From the NCBI RefSeq assembly GCF_932526225.1, contig NC_064044.1:7740801-7800800 (forward strand): a DNA stretch of 60,000 bases, in the 5' to 3' direction. Source of the stretch: Nematostella vectensis (taxonomy: Eukaryota; Cnidaria; Anthozoa; Actiniaria; Edwardsiidae). The notes under the pieces are model-generated. The model was not told where the DNA came from. It was given only the letters and a program-made list of their open reading frames with translations, and searched no databases. Each line of letters starts with the position of its first letter. Position 1 is the stretch's first letter. This document shows, one piece after another, positions 1 through 11,890 of the stretch. A program made the translations under genes and the position numbers.

Positions 1-3000
1 ATCCAAGGTCCTGTTTAGAGCTGCTCAAGTCGATCCTGGTGAGTATGTTTACGTCTAGATATACGGTACTCTTCTCGGGTTGCCTGTTTGATATACAGGT
101 ATGACAAGTCTTGATGAGTATTTTTACGTCTAGATACGGTACTCTTTGGAGTATTCATGTTGGTTTATTATCACAAGGGCAGTAGGAACAGAGTTTGTTA
201 CACTAAATTCTAAACAGCAAAATTCCCTTTTCTCGCTGAAATGCGACCTTACGCGTCGGGGTCTCGCGCCCCACGGGGTAGTAGCAACGTCCTTGCAAGT
301 AGTAAAATGAGACGATTTAAAGCAAATCACCTCCCGGAAAGGGTAAGAGATTTTGAACTTTAGATAAAGCAGCCTCGGTACAAGGCATGGGTGTGCATTT
401 TAACAGGGAATTTTAAAGTTAATCCGATAATTCCAAACAAATCTACACCTCCTTCAAGGGCGGTAGAAACAGAGTTTGTTAGGCTATATTCTTTTAATAA
501 ACCACGAAATTCCCTGATTGATTGATTGATTTATTGATTAATTAGTTATCTGTGTTATTAATTCTTGAGTGTCCTTGATCCACAATATTTTTGTTTGTAG
601 GTGAACGAGAGCCAAAAAATCTGCACAGATTTACGAGGTAAACACAGAAGATAAGTTTAACAAGAATTGAGTTTAGCGTGACCTTAAAATTGACAAAACA
701 GTACAAAGAATCAACAATCATACAACGACACTCGTAAATCGTGCGCTCTGATTAGTCACGGAGAGTACATGTGTTATTAGAGGACAAATGCACGCTTGGC
801 GTCAGCATTCGCGCGCGCTCTCAAAAACAAGAATGTAACGCAAGAAACCATGTTATATTTTCTATAAAACAAATAGATCTAATTTTTGGAGCGTCTGTCC
901 TCTAATAGATGCAACAAAAGTCACAGCATGAACAACATGACGTCACATGAACAACAGTCACGACTGTGTCTCGTGGTGTGCTTTTTTGCTCATGACACGA
1001 TGTGCATCTATTAAAAGACAGACGCACGCAAAAATGAGGACTCTCCTCGCAGACTCTATGTGATTCTAGCGTAGACATTTCTAGGGTCGATTTCCAGCTC
1101 GTTTTTTGTGAGCCCGCAGTAAGTGTTTTAATCCTTCAGGCCAGCGTATCCTCGAAGAAACGTGATGTGCTGCATTTTTAAATATACAGGGCCGCGAGGT
1201 CCACCGGGAAGTCGCGGGCCGCGAGGGTTCACGGGGACACCAGGAGAGCAAGGCAAACCCGGTGAGAGATCCTTCTTTTACCGCTTACATCTCGCATGAA
1301 TTACGTGCTAAAATACAAACTATCTTTATTGCAGGTGGCTCACATGCAGTTGGTGGCCAGCAAGGCGAAGGATGTTCTGGGACCATGCTTGGTAAAGGGG
1401 ATAGAAGTCTGTATACGCCTAATTCACAAAAGGTTGTCAGTGCAGATGGCGAATGGCAAATGGTAAATGGCTTATGGGTACTATTTATTCGTAAAATCAA
1501 AGGTGTTAAAAAAAGTCCAGCAATGTCAGAGCCAAGCATTGGTAACCTTTAATGGATAATTGTTTTGATTTATCCTTATTCTTCGAGACGCATGGTTGCT
1601 TTCGGTCATAGAACTGCCATTTGCCAATCGCCATTTGTCATTTGCACTGACAACCTTTATTGAAATAGGTGTATGTTACCATTGATTACTAAAAATTCGG
1701 AATGATATTGGATAAGAGTCAACTTAAACGGAATTCATAATAACATTGGAGCACGGCCTCCATATAAAATAAGAGTGCAAGTACAAGGCCTTCGACCCCC
1801 TGCATGTGTCTCTGTTATAGACCTCAAAAGGCTCCTATTATTATGTCTCTATAACATTTTGCTGTGAATCTTTTGCAGCCCCTCCACTTTTCCTAGAAAC
1901 TCAACCCACGTACATATCACGTGAGGGCATCTCCATAAAAATGACGTGCAATACCACAGCTAATCCGTCAGCTAATATAATGTGGTTTCGAAATGACGTC
2001 ATACTGACTGGCAGGCGATATCAAATTTCACAGAGTGTCATGGAGTCTCAAAGTAAGCGTAAAACCCAGGACTTTTTAGTTCCCCGGAAGAGATTTGATC
2101 TGGTATACCATACTATTTTAATTCAAGAATTGCACAACCTTGGAGTAAATGAGATCTCAATTAGATGGAATTAGGGGCCTTCCAACAGGTAAAGATAGGA
2201 AGGTCATTATCTGAACCCGTGTATCCTAGATGTGGCATTCCACAAGGTACGAAACTAGCTACCTTGTTGTTTGCCGTGTAAGTAATCAAGTTATAAAATA
2301 AGTAAACAACTTATAAGATCCTATCGAGGAATCTTTCCTGGTGTCACCATATTGAATTTATTGTCAAAAGGTGTAACGCATCCTAGAGAAGGCAGGCGCC
2401 CCTAAGTCTGATATTGTTTTAGTTTATTTTAGTTTTGTGAGGCGTATCCTTCTTATGCGTCTCCCGTCTGGGCTAAACTGCTAGATTATCTTTGCCAACT
2501 TGTAGAAAGTGTACAGAAATCTGTTCTAGCATATATTATCTGCCCCGAGGTCATATGATGTCTCCGCGTTACAGGGTGCCGTAATATCTCAAGTATCAAG
2601 TCGTCAGGTTTTCTTGCGCACCTGTTGGCTCGGCCCTCGAGGGTTGGCTCGGCCCTCAAGGGTTGGCTCGGCCCTCGAGGGTTGGCTCGGCCCTCGAGGG
2701 TTGGCTCGGCCCTCGAGGGTTGGCTCGGCCCTCGAGGGTTGGCTCGGCCCTCGAGGGTTGGCTCGGCCCTCGAGGGTTGGCTCGGCCCTCAAGGGTTGGC
2801 TCGGCCCTTAAGGGTTGGCTCGGCCCTCGAGGGTTGGCCCGGCCCTCGAGGGTTGGCCCGGCCCTCGAGGGTTGGCTCGGCCCTCAAGGGTTGGCTCGGC
2901 CCTCGAGGGTTGACCACGGGTATGGGCCACGCTCTAATGCTACTAGGAGTGAACCTCCCGTCCCTAGGACAGAACAGCTTGGCAATCTCGTAACTTATTC

Positions 3001-6000
3001 CTGTAGACTACTGCACTTATTCTTGTCTGTTTTTATGTATTTTGTTGATCTTTATTTAGTATAAATCTACTCACATACTATCACGAATCCTGCAATTTGA
3101 TTGGCTCCCGTACTCACTATCTATTGAGCGATAGATAGCGAGTAGCGAAAAAACCGGCGTTTTTCACAAAAACCACATGAATTATTATTAAAATCGTCAG
3201 TTATTCGAAGGTAGTATGTAAGTGGATTTATACTAAAACGATTAGACTACTCGTTCTCGTTTTCTATGAGTCAGCGCTACGCGCCTCGTTGACTATCTAT
3301 TGACTAATTGTTAAATAAAAGTGTGGAGGAAGCCTCGAAATAAAATAATTAATTAATTAAATTAATTTTAAGGAGGCTTCTTCACAAGCAGTAGCAATCT
3401 CAAAAACACTAAAAAAAGTAATAATTTGCTTAGTTCTTATCCAATGGCCTTTGTCCCAGTCCCCCGCAGGATTCAGATGCTATGCCCAAGCAAGGTCCCT
3501 CATCCTATCACGCAAAGCACTCTGGTTATAAAGGAGACACGTGGATCGGATACAGGGACATACACCTGTAGGGCACGTAATATGATGGGAGCTCGGGACT
3601 ACCATGTGGATCTGATAGTGCAGGGTAATCAAAGCAAGTCGCAAAAACATAGAACGCACAGTAAGGGTTTCGTAGGGATACACGACACGGCTCGACAAGG
3701 GCCACACGACCCACGACACGGCTCGGCACGGACCGAACGATACATGACACGGTTCGATACGGCTCGACACGGACCGCACAATACACGGCACGGCTCGACA
3801 CGGACCGCGCGATACACGACACGGCTCGACACGGACCGCGGGATACACGACACGGACCGCGCGATACACGACACGAACAGCACAATACACGACACGGCTC
3901 GACAAGGACCGCGCGATACACGACACGACACGGACCGCTTGATACACGACACGGCTCGATACGGACCGCACAATACACGACACGGCTCGACACGGACCGC
4001 TCTATACACGACACGGCTCGATACGGACCGCACAATACACGACAAGGCTCGACACGGACCGCTCGGTACACGACACGGCTCGATACGGACCGCACAATAC
4101 ACGACAAGGCTCGACACGGACCGCTCGATACACGACACGGCTCGACATGGGCCACACGACCCACGACACGGCTTAAAACGGACCGACAATACACGACACG
4201 GCTCGAGACGGACCGCTCGATACACGACACGGCTCGTAACGGACCGCACAATACACGACACGGCTCGAGACGGACCGCTCGATACACGACACGGCTCGAA
4301 AAGGACCGCACGATACACGACACGGCTCGACACGGACCGCGTGTAAAACGACAAAAAATGTACAGAACAGCATGTCATGTGACGGGAGTTTATGATACCG
4401 AACATAGGCTTTAGAATAGAATACAACAAGACACGGATCGAGGTACACAAGGGACCATACGTAACGATATCTGAGGTCACTAGAGATCACTAGTGTATGA
4501 TAAGTCACGGACCGAGGGTGCACATGGGTATGAGAGATCCCGTATCGTGAAATACCGTGACCGAGGTCTTGAACATACGTGATACGACGACAATTCGCGT
4601 GCTCTGATTGGTCAAGGGTCCATGTGTTATTTGAGGACACACGCACTTGGCGCTCCCCAAATTTAGATTGTAACGTAAGATAACATTTTCTATGTTGTAT
4701 ACAACTCTTTGTCTCGTTGCGTACGTGTTTGTTCATGACACGCCGTGACGTCATCTGTGCATCTATAAGAGGACAAACGCACGCAAAAATGAGATATATT
4801 TGTTAAAGAATAGTCATAACAACACGATTTTCTGTGAGAAATGTTATCTTCTATCAAGAATTTCTTGCTGTCCGCAGTCCCGGTAGCGATTGTAGTTCGA
4901 CCCGAAAACCAAACGGAGTTAGAGGGAAATGAAGTCTCATTAAACTGCAATGCATCCGGGATACCAGCCCCAAGCATCACGTGGTATAGACAAGATGGTG
5001 GCTACATGCCTGTCAATCATCGCGTTGTCAATGGAGACCTTATTATCTCTAACATCACAAAGTCTCTGGAAGGGACTTATGTGTGCGAAGCAAAAAACGT
5101 CTTAGGAGCAAGGACCAAAGAGGCGACCGTGTTGGTTAACAGTAGGTTATTTTTGTGTGTTTTAGTAATAGTGATAGTGATAGTGATAGTGATAGTGATA
5201 GTGATAGTGATAGTGATAGTGATAATAATAATAATAAAGATGATATGATGATGATGATGATGAGATAATGTTTATTCACATCTTTTGCACTTGCATAATC
5301 GACTGAATCGCAGGTGGGGCCAGAAATGCTAATGCTTACAGTGCTTCACTTAATCCTAGTTGCACCTCGTCTGACCTCACTACATAAAACCCCGCTGACC
5401 ATCGTTGAGAATAGCACCGCCGTCGTGCCCTGTACCAGCACAGGGTTCCCAACTCCGGAAATATCTTGGTCAAAGATTGGTAACTCAATGGATGTTTCTC
5501 GTATGTCTTACGACTCCCAAGCGTTGATTATAAAGGATGTTCGGTACTCCGACAGGGGGACTTATGTCTGCTCTGCTACAAACGAAGAGGGACGAGTTAA
5601 TGGAACCGTAACCGTCATAGTACAAGGTACCTGGTGAAAGGGAAGATTATTTGAAAATTTTTCGACTAGTTAACAAAATTGATGCATTCGAATTTCGTTG
5701 TCAATTCATTTCTTGTATACAAGACTCAACACTTTTGTAGACAAGACCCCATGCCAATTCATCGAAACTCTTTTTTTTCGCATCACAGTTGCGCCACGAG
5801 TTCACCAACAGCCAAAAGCCATAGAATTCGGCTATCGCCCTGCATCCAAAGAGCTTCAGCTTCGTGTGTTTGGCTTTCCTCCTCCTAACATCACGTGGTC
5901 AGGCCCTGCGTTACGTCACTCAAAGTCACGAGTAAACCAATCAGATGGCTCATTGATGATCATGCGTACTGAGTTCAGAGATTCCGGCGAATATCAGGCT

Positions 6001-9000
6001 ATAGTAAAAAATGTTGTTGGGCAGGCTGTGATACGGACATTCTTGGTGGTCAATCAAGGGGGTAAATATATAACTACAAGTATTTTATCAAAAAAACTTA
6101 TTTTGCTATAGGACATATGGATTGCGCAAAATAAGAAATAACATCGACAAGGACACATTAAAAACGACGACGACATTGTTTGATAGTGCACTTTTATATC
6201 AGAACTCCAATCGACATCAAGTCGCTATGAATAATAACACGGTCATAATATAGATTATAAAAATGAGCCCGCGCTTGTGAGAATCAAATTAAAGCTTGTG
6301 AAATGCAGAATATCCTTTCAATTCTTTCTCAGACTTTTTCAAAGTTTTTATAATTGACCTTGGACAACAACTTGTACGTCACTCATGGGGAATGTTTCCC
6401 TTGCTTCTAGTTGCACCTCTCTTGATGTCATTTCCGACTACCCCGCTGACCATCGTTGAGAATAGCACCGCCGTCGTGCCTTGTATCAGCACAGGGTTCC
6501 CAGCCCCAGTAATCAATTGGACAAAGATTGAAAACTCTATGGATCCTTCTCGTATGTCGTACGACTCCAGAGCGTTAACCATCAAGGACGTTCGGCTATC
6601 GGACGTCGGAACTTATGTCTGTTCTGCCACAAACGTAGCGGGACAAGTCAATGGTAACGTTACCGTCATAGTGAAAGGTACAAATGAACTTTTATAATCC
6701 ACTTACACTCTGATAAAGTTCAACCTTGCACCAATAGCAACAAAAGGTCCCTACCAACCTATAACTTTAAAATAAGAGCTTAAAAATATCTCAATGAGAC
6801 GCCCCACGTTGTTAGGGCAACATATCTTTAGCTGGCCTGTATCAAATTACCCTAAATTACAAATTACATTTATGAGGCCGCTTTTTCATAAAAAGGATCG
6901 AAACTTTCACAACAAACAGATAAATTATCCAATTTTATGACAAAATTGTCATTTTAGTCTAAAAGAAATTCGAGGAATTCGGCTAATTAGCGCAGGCTGT
7001 CAATTAAGCCGAAAATGCCTTTTTTTGCTCTAGAGCAAACGCGTTTCAATGTAACCCAATATAAATTCAATATAAAATACCTAAGGATAAAATAAAACTT
7101 TTCATCAGAGTGCGCCAAAAAAAATTGAAATGCGAGAAATTAGTTGCGGAAAATCAAAATTAAAGTTTCGCCCAAGATTATTCCGCGTTGAAATATAAAT
7201 CGAGGGCGCACTCTAATGAGAAGTTTCTAAATTGTGTGCAGTTTTTGATTGCCAAGTTTCAGTTCGATCGGATAAATCCTGATACAGATAGAGCGTATTT
7301 TGTGAGTCTATGTGTCTTAGTCTCGAGTTGAATCCAGGCAATTAAGCGCAATGCTTTGCCACATTTCACGGGGACTTACTCAGACGCTCGTGGTGCTTAC
7401 ATCTTGTCAAACCTGAGCCTGCTGTATCGAAAACAGCGGAAAAACATTCAAAATACACATTTTATAAGGCTAAAATGATCATATATGAAGCTCAATTTTT
7501 CCCGCGAAACCAATCATATGCCGTTCTGGAGACGCCGCATAGCAACTGTCACAGAGGACAATGACCCGGAGAGCTTTATTGCCTCGCAGATTTGTTCGAA
7601 TGCAGTTTCTGCTAGCAAAATGTGGAACAAAATTTGTTGTTTATATTCAACATCTTGAAAATTAATTTATACTGCCCAGACATAGTAAAGTTCTAAGAGA
7701 ACAGGGAAGGATCGAGAGGATCGAACGCACTATTGTTTTGCGCGAGCGGCGAGTGACACAGCAGTAAGGGAAGCAATTTCCCACGGACGTAGATTGTGGT
7801 CGAGTCCGCGGCCTTGCAGCGGTCATACCCAACCCCTCAATCGGAAACGTCCGAATAAACATCTTCGTAATCGAGCATCATAAAAGAAAATGGCGGCCAT
7901 ATGACGAAAGAGTTACGTCTTTCTATTATGTACCCATACGAGTAAGAGAGACAATTCCTGCCTTTGTTGTATGCTGAATGAAATTTCCCAACCATTTTCA
8001 TTTAAGTTTTCTGATAATGTATCTTATATAACTTTGAACCATGACAGCTGGCGGGTGCTTTTATTTTTTTTTTCCTTTGTTCTATTTTACTAAAGTTATT
8101 AGCGTAAGCTTAATTGGGTACTTATTTTACTTACTTTAATGGGTACCTCTTAGCATATGAAGTTGTATTCACAATGCAAGATGTCTTTGATACCTGCTTT
8201 TCTATATCAATTAATTTTGAGGGTTTACATGGATATACATAAGTACTTTAAAATGTTCAATTAAAAATCACAGAAGAGGCTACAGAAGTTACATCATGAA
8301 TTGGCATTTTTTCAGATAGGTATTGTATGATACCAAGAGAGTATAAGATAAGAGAGGGACACTTTGGTATTACCCGCGCGCCATGTCGATTCCGAATCTG
8401 GCTATTTTTAGTAACCACCACCCCACCACTCCACCCCACCACCCCATCTTGCGTAAGGATTTGCTCCTTTTATTTTGTCCTACACCCCCGCGGGTTGCGT
8501 GTTGTTGTTTTGCTAACTCGATAGGAATGACAATCGACATGGCGCGAGGGTAATACCAAAGTGTCCCTCTCTTATCTTATGCTCTCTTGATGATACCTAT
8601 GGTTGCGCAACCCCTCCACTTCCCCCTCAGCTAATTCTGAATACGCGCCTGCTTTAAACGTTTACGTTCTTGTATGTTATGATTATCAGAGATAAAACAC
8701 AAAACAAAGAACCCGCGCGTTCCTAAGTCGAGATTAGGAAACTAATTGGCTGACTCACTCTTCCGTGCTTGCTCATTTAATTTTTTAATCTGCCTGACGA
8801 CATATAAATTAATAAACACTAGCTAAATTGAGTAGACTAAGACTAGATATTTATATGGTCTGTCACCACCAACAAAAGTCGGATCGCCATCTTGGATTTC
8901 TCCGACAATCTCGCACTTTCCGGAGATGGTGATCGGAAAATTCCGACTGTGAGGTTAGGTATGACCGCTGGGAGTCCGCGGACTCGACCACAATCTACGT

Positions 9001-10307
9001 CCGTGGGAAATTGCTTCCCCAGCAGTAATATGTGGAGAACTTCTTGTGATAAAACTTCAATCATTTCCTGGGAATCGTGAATTTGGATAGGGAATTTGGT
9101 CAATATGCGTCAAACTAGCTGCATGGGTCCACTACTTTGATGGCCATTGTTTTCAAGCTTGAGTATAAAGAATTGGCACGAAACTTTCCTTCGCAACGCA
9201 ACTTTGATATAGAATATCTCGAAAATGAGAAGTACAAAGACGCTCAAATTTTCACGACTTCATATTAATCTTATATCAGCGGCGTAGCCAGTATTTTTAA
9301 CAGGAGGGGCCCAAAAGGCCTGTTCAAGGCATTGTCTCTTGTGTTTTAGATAATGTCTCATACATTTACTGTATTTTTGGCTGCTAGAAAGGGGGGGGGC
9401 GGCCCCCCTGGGCCACCCCCTGGCCACGCCCCTGTATATGCAATCGACTGTTAACATTTAAAGGCAAGTTGTCTTTCCTTTCGTACCACTCATTAATTAA
9501 AAATAAACACAATAAAATAAAAGATATTGAGGCATTTAAAGGATAATGGTCTTGAACATATGCACCCAAACAATGTGATAGGGGCAAATAATAGCTCTGG
9601 TTCTCAGGCAAATGAAAATACATCTCAAAATGCCACAAAACAAAATTAGATATACATACATTTTACATCAATGGCCTGAAACATAATGTCAAATCCAGGA
9701 GGATACTGGAATTTAAATTGTAAAACTTATTATGGGATACGCACTGAAAGATGAGAAATCCCATCTAGACAGGTTTTGAACAGGCCGAATGGAGCCAGAA
9801 CAGCAAAGTAAACAATTATAGAATAAATTTGGATTCAGAAAAGACTGTCAGCATTAGCAAGTGGGTCATTAGAAAATCTTGTCCAGTCAAAGTAAGAAAA
9901 GAAAAAAAATCCTTATAAATGTACCCACCTTTGCAAAGACTTCAAAATATATTGCCCGCTTTCCATTAGATTCCGTACCCTATTTCTAACCCTCACCCCA
10001 ACCCACAGGTGTTCAAATTAAGCTGTCCCACGGATCGTATGGTCGTGTTGAGGTGTTCCACAATGGTCAGTGGGGAACGGTGTGTGACGACAATTGGACC
10101 ATCAAAGAAGGGCGTGTCGTATGTAGATGGCTTGGGTATCGGTCCGTAGTCTCTGTTCATACAGGAGCTCATCATGGGCAAGGAAGTGGGCCGATATGGC
10201 TTGATGATGTTCATTGCTCTGGCAATGAGGCTACCCTGTTCTCCTGCAGATTTAGCAACAAGCATAATTGTAGTCACGGCGAGGATGCGTCAGTTCAGTG
10301 TAATTAG
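1..10307 (+). CDS. Type II membrane collagen / Ig / SRCR protein gene, copy A (5' end cut off)
   Basis: This is a multi-exon gene for a probable cell-surface or extracellular-matrix protein. Exons seen: the tail of the TM exon 1-38, a microexon 601-637, collagen 1190-1261, linker 1335-1391, Ig1 first half 1879-2052, Ig1 second half about 3470-3624, Ig2 4878-5141, Ig3 5360-5626, Ig4 5789-6061, Ig5 6411-6677, and SRCR 10009-10307 with a TAA/TAG-type terminal stop. Each has AG acceptors and GT donors, and phases join (0 then mostly 1-1) except at the two halves of Ig1. Copy A is open in every exon. The TM exon is known from copy B (45393-45944). The order resembles collagen-bearing type II surface proteins such as colmedins, with Ig domains and an SRCR end in place of olfactomedin. 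Adhesion or pattern recognition is an inference. Confidence 0.85.
601..637 (+). CDS. 37-nt microexon between TM and collagen exons (copy A)
   Basis: A T-rich tract ending in GTAG precedes it and GTAAAC follows. It starts in phase 0, as the TM exon requires (that exon ends after 184 full codons), and ends with one base, as the collagen exon requires (it begins with two bases of a Gly codon). It adds a dozen residues containing one Cys ([12 protein letters not shown]) ahead of the first Gly-Pro-Arg. Without it the TM and collagen exons cannot be read together. The same exon in copy B is one base shorter. Confidence 0.7.
1190..1391 (+). CDS. Collagen-like exon and following Gly-rich linker exon (copy A)
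   Basis: The first exon (1190-1261, 72 nt) encodes eight Gly-X-Y triplets, beginning [13 protein letters not shown], between a perfect AG acceptor and a GTGAGA donor. The second (1335-1391, 57 nt) encodes a Gly-rich linker ([20 protein letters not shown]) and ends at GTAAAG. Both are phase 1-1. A single short Gly-X-Y run suggests a short trimerising rod next to the membrane, as in gliomedin or colmedin-type proteins. The copy B counterparts are 47125-47196 and 47270-47326. Confidence 0.8.
1879..3624 (+). CDS. Ig domain 1, split by an intron (copy A)
   Basis: The first half (1879-2052) has a Cys strand ([17 protein letters not shown]) and the core Trp. The second half (about 3470-3624) has the typical end of an I-set domain, a D-x-G-x-Y-x-C motif ([12 protein letters not shown]), and finishes in phase 1. 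The first half ends at GTAAGC in phase 1, while the only obvious acceptor before the second half (AG at 3468-3469) gives phase 2, so the junction as read does not join. A different donor, an unseen small exon, or decay of this domain are all possible. Copy B has the same arrangement (47814-47987 and 49212-49366). The intron holds two large minisatellites. Confidence 0.6.
2624..2912. repeat. 19-bp minisatellite in the Ig1 intron (copy A, about 15 units)
   Basis: The unit TTGGCTCGGCCCTCGAGGG repeats head to tail with few variants. Copy B has about 9 units at 48472-48645, so copy number differs between the copies. About 90 bp just before the array in copy A is missing from copy B. Long open frames across it on both strands arise only because 19 bp cycles through all three frames. 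Confidence 0.95.
3674..4350. repeat. About 31-bp degenerate minisatellite in the intron after Ig1 (copy A)
   Basis: About 20 degenerate units of the type CACGGCTCGACACGGACCGC followed by a short A/T-rich spacer. The matching array in copy B is 49416-50098. It begins just after the donor of the Ig1 second half. It produces overlapping open frames of up to 300 codons on both strands, made of the same repeating dipeptides, which are not genes. Confidence 0.93.
4878..6677 (+). CDS. Ig domains 2 to 5, one exon each (copy A)
   Basis: Four exons of 264, 267, 273 and 267 nt (4878-5141, 5360-5626, 5789-6061, 6411-6677), all phase 1-1, each encode one I-set-like Ig domain. Ig2, Ig3 and Ig5 show the first Cys, the core Trp and the D/E-x-G-T-Y-V-C motif. 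Ig4 lacks the usual Cys pair: its last motif reads DSGEYQA. Ig3 and Ig5 are very similar (both contain [15 protein letters not shown]), pointing to a recent internal exon duplication. Symmetrical phase 1-1 exons allow domains to be added or lost without breaking the frame. Confidence 0.9.
5166..5265. repeat. GTGATA / GAT microsatellite after Ig2
   Basis: An uninterrupted run of a 6-bp GTGATA unit followed by AAT and GAT triplets, starting about 25 bp downstream of the Ig2 donor. Copy B (about 50922-51055) has the same run with a longer GAT part. Confidence 0.9.
6690..7756. other. Intron sequence with nothing recognised
   Basis: AT-rich sequence between Ig5 and the inverted-repeat insertion. 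No exon-like frame, RNA gene or tandem repeat is visible. It aligns almost base for base with copy B (about 52426-53492). Confidence 0.6.
7757..9016. mobile_element. Long-terminal-inverted-repeat insertion, complete only in copy A
   Basis: About 90 bp at 7757-7845 (GCAATTTCCCACGGACGTAG core) is nearly the reverse complement of about 8935-9016 (CTACGTCCGTGGGAAATTGC core). Weaker inverted similarity continues inward. The roughly 1.1 kb between the arms has no transposase-like frame and carries a nested MITE at 8335-8589. In copy B only the right arm is left (53498-53585), joined directly to the left flank. It may be a foldback or MITE-type DNA transposon, or a large inverted repeat that lost its left part in copy B. 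Confidence 0.75.
8335..8589. mobile_element. MITE with about 55-bp TIRs and an 8-bp target duplication
   Basis: The left end (8335-8390) and right end (about 8535-8589) are near-perfect inverted repeats containing AGATAAGAGAGGGACACTTT and its complement. ATGATACC flanks both sides (8327-8334 and 8590-8597), which fits an 8-bp target-site duplication of hAT-type elements. There is no coding capacity. It sits inside the copy-A-only insertion. Confidence 0.85.
9277..9434. mobile_element. 158-bp MITE-like repeat (GGCGTAGCCAG family)
   Basis: It starts CAGCGGCGTAGCCAG and ends with the imperfect complement CTGGCCACGCCCCTG, with a G-run next to a C-run near the right end. TATAT flanks both ends. 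The counterpart in copy B is 53831-53991, and a related copy in inverted orientation lies at 19255-19400. Short, non-coding and dispersed: a MITE or SINE-like family. Confidence 0.75.
10009..10307 (+). CDS. SRCR domain, last coding exon (copy A)
   Basis: The exon opens with two bases completing a Gly codon after Ig5 and runs 99 codons to a stop at 10305-10307. It has the hallmarks of a scavenger receptor cysteine-rich domain: [17 protein letters not shown] near the start, VVCRWLGY, the [12 protein letters not shown] core and a final Cys just before the stop. Spacing fits a full single domain of about 100 residues with six Cys. SRCR domains bind ligands in extracellular receptors; the ligand here is unknown. 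Copy B differs by at least Lys/Asn and Arg/Gly changes. Confidence 0.93.
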
Positions 10308-11890
10308 ATAAGGGCGCGGAGCCTGGTACGGACCAAACACCATCATTACTGATACTGTTATCATAACTTTATGACCACCATAATTTTAAACACTATCATA
10401 ACCATCACCATCACTACATTCGTCACCACAATTATCGTCGCCGTCATCACTATCGCAGTTATCAACATCACCCCCATCGTAGCAAGCGTTTCGCGAAGAA
10501 TGGGGCGAGCGCAAAAAAAGAGAAGGGAGAGGGAGAGGGGGAAGAAGGAAACGCTTGCAAGCACTCATTGTCTTTTTGACAGCGAAGAGTCTGCGATCAT
10601 TTTCTGATCGCGGAATTCGAGGCTTCCTATTAGCGAGGCGCGGCTAACGCTGAGTGACATTTCGCAGATTCACACTCACAATTTCTCAAAATAGCATCGC
10701 ACAAGGATCCACTGAAAGAGTGTTTAACTGGAACAGGGATGCGTTATACAAACAGCTATTGTGTAGAGGAAATTCGTTATCAGTTTTGTCTCTTGGTCTT
10801 AGCTAGAATATATTCCAACTTGAGGAGAATTCAAAGAAAGACAACATATGCTCGCTTGTTAACCGTTCGCACCGTCAAGGTGGAATCGTGACGTTTGAGT
10901 TGGTTTGGAACTTTTTTGCAGCTTGCAGTTTGGCTCTTTCCTTGTCTATGTAAATTTACGGTAGGTTTCCGAGCCGTGTGCATGAAAAATGTGATGTTGA
11001 GATTGCTTTAAGCTCTGCATGTGTGTGTTCGCATCGAAATTAGCTTTTATATACAAAACATGACAACCCAACTTGCGCTCAATGTGATGTCGAAAGTCGC
11101 ATTTGCAAACTTTGGAATTCTTAGTTTGATTGAAACTCATTGAAACTCCACAGAAACGCTTGCTACGCAGGCTACCCCCATCATCGCCTAATCATCACCA
11201 CCCCCATCACCAAAATTACTATCACTCAGCTACCAATATCACCATCCAAGGGGGGGGGGGGGGGTTGGGCACTGAAGGCACATGTCCCCTCAAATATTTT
11301 AAAAATGTATAAGGAAATGACCAGTAAGGTAGTGGGTCTGTCCCCTGTATATATATCTTAATGCACCCCTAATATTTCGAGGCCTGCTTCGGCACTTCTT
11401 TCATCACCACCATTATCACCAATAGTAATGATTGCCGCCACCATTATCACCAATAGTGATGATTGCCGCCACCATTATCACCAATAGTAATGATTGCCGC
11501 CACCATTATAATCACTACTACCACCACCATCATCATTAATACCATAATTAGAGCCATCACAAAAAAATTAACCATCATGATCATCATCATTATCATCATC
11601 ATCATCATCATCAGCGCTATCACCACAACCATCACCAACACTATCATTACCATGGCATAATCATCAGCATCAGCATCATTAGCGTCTCTCAGAGAAATTC
11701 TTCTTGAGAGGATATGTTGGAATCAACCTAATTCTATTTCAATGTATTTATACCAAGGTACGATAAGTAGAAAAAAGGTCACTACGTATTCAAACTTATA
11801 GCAACTTTAATACTTTAAAATAAAATTTAGATTTTTAAATTGCTTTAATTATTACTGTAAATTTAAATAATGTCACACGAAATATAGAAC
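10308..11890. other. Intergenic space between convergent genes, ATC-rich repeats
   Basis: Between the SRCR stop and the pyrimidine-rich array. It holds ATC/ACC-rich simple sequence (10370-10480, 11400-11660), including a 31-bp unit (ACCATTATCACCAATAGTAA...) present about three times in copy A and once in copy B. A dispersed repeat lies at 11265-11390. No exon is recognised. Confidence 0.7.
11265..11390 (+). repeat. Dispersed repeat, 'AAATGACCAGTAAGG' family, copy 1
   Basis: Shares AAATATTTT, TATAAGGAAATGACCAGTAA and GAGGCCTG-like ends with 15981-16145, 18186-18310 and 56135-56222. It is preceded by a G-run and a GGCACTGAAGGCACATG segment. Non-coding; probably an old transposon end or SINE-like unit. 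Confidence 0.6.

Noticed and set aside
1262-1552. 96-codon frame running through the collagen intron and linker exon
   Set aside because: Only 1335-1391 is supported as coding by splice sites and phase; the rest is intron.
3426-4754. Open frames of 160-306 codons on both strands
   Set aside because: They lie over the 31-bp minisatellite and repeat the same dipeptides in every frame; only the first part of the plus frame (to 3624) is a real Ig exon.
10361-10607. Thr/Ile-rich frames
   Set aside because: Simple ATC/ACC repeats.
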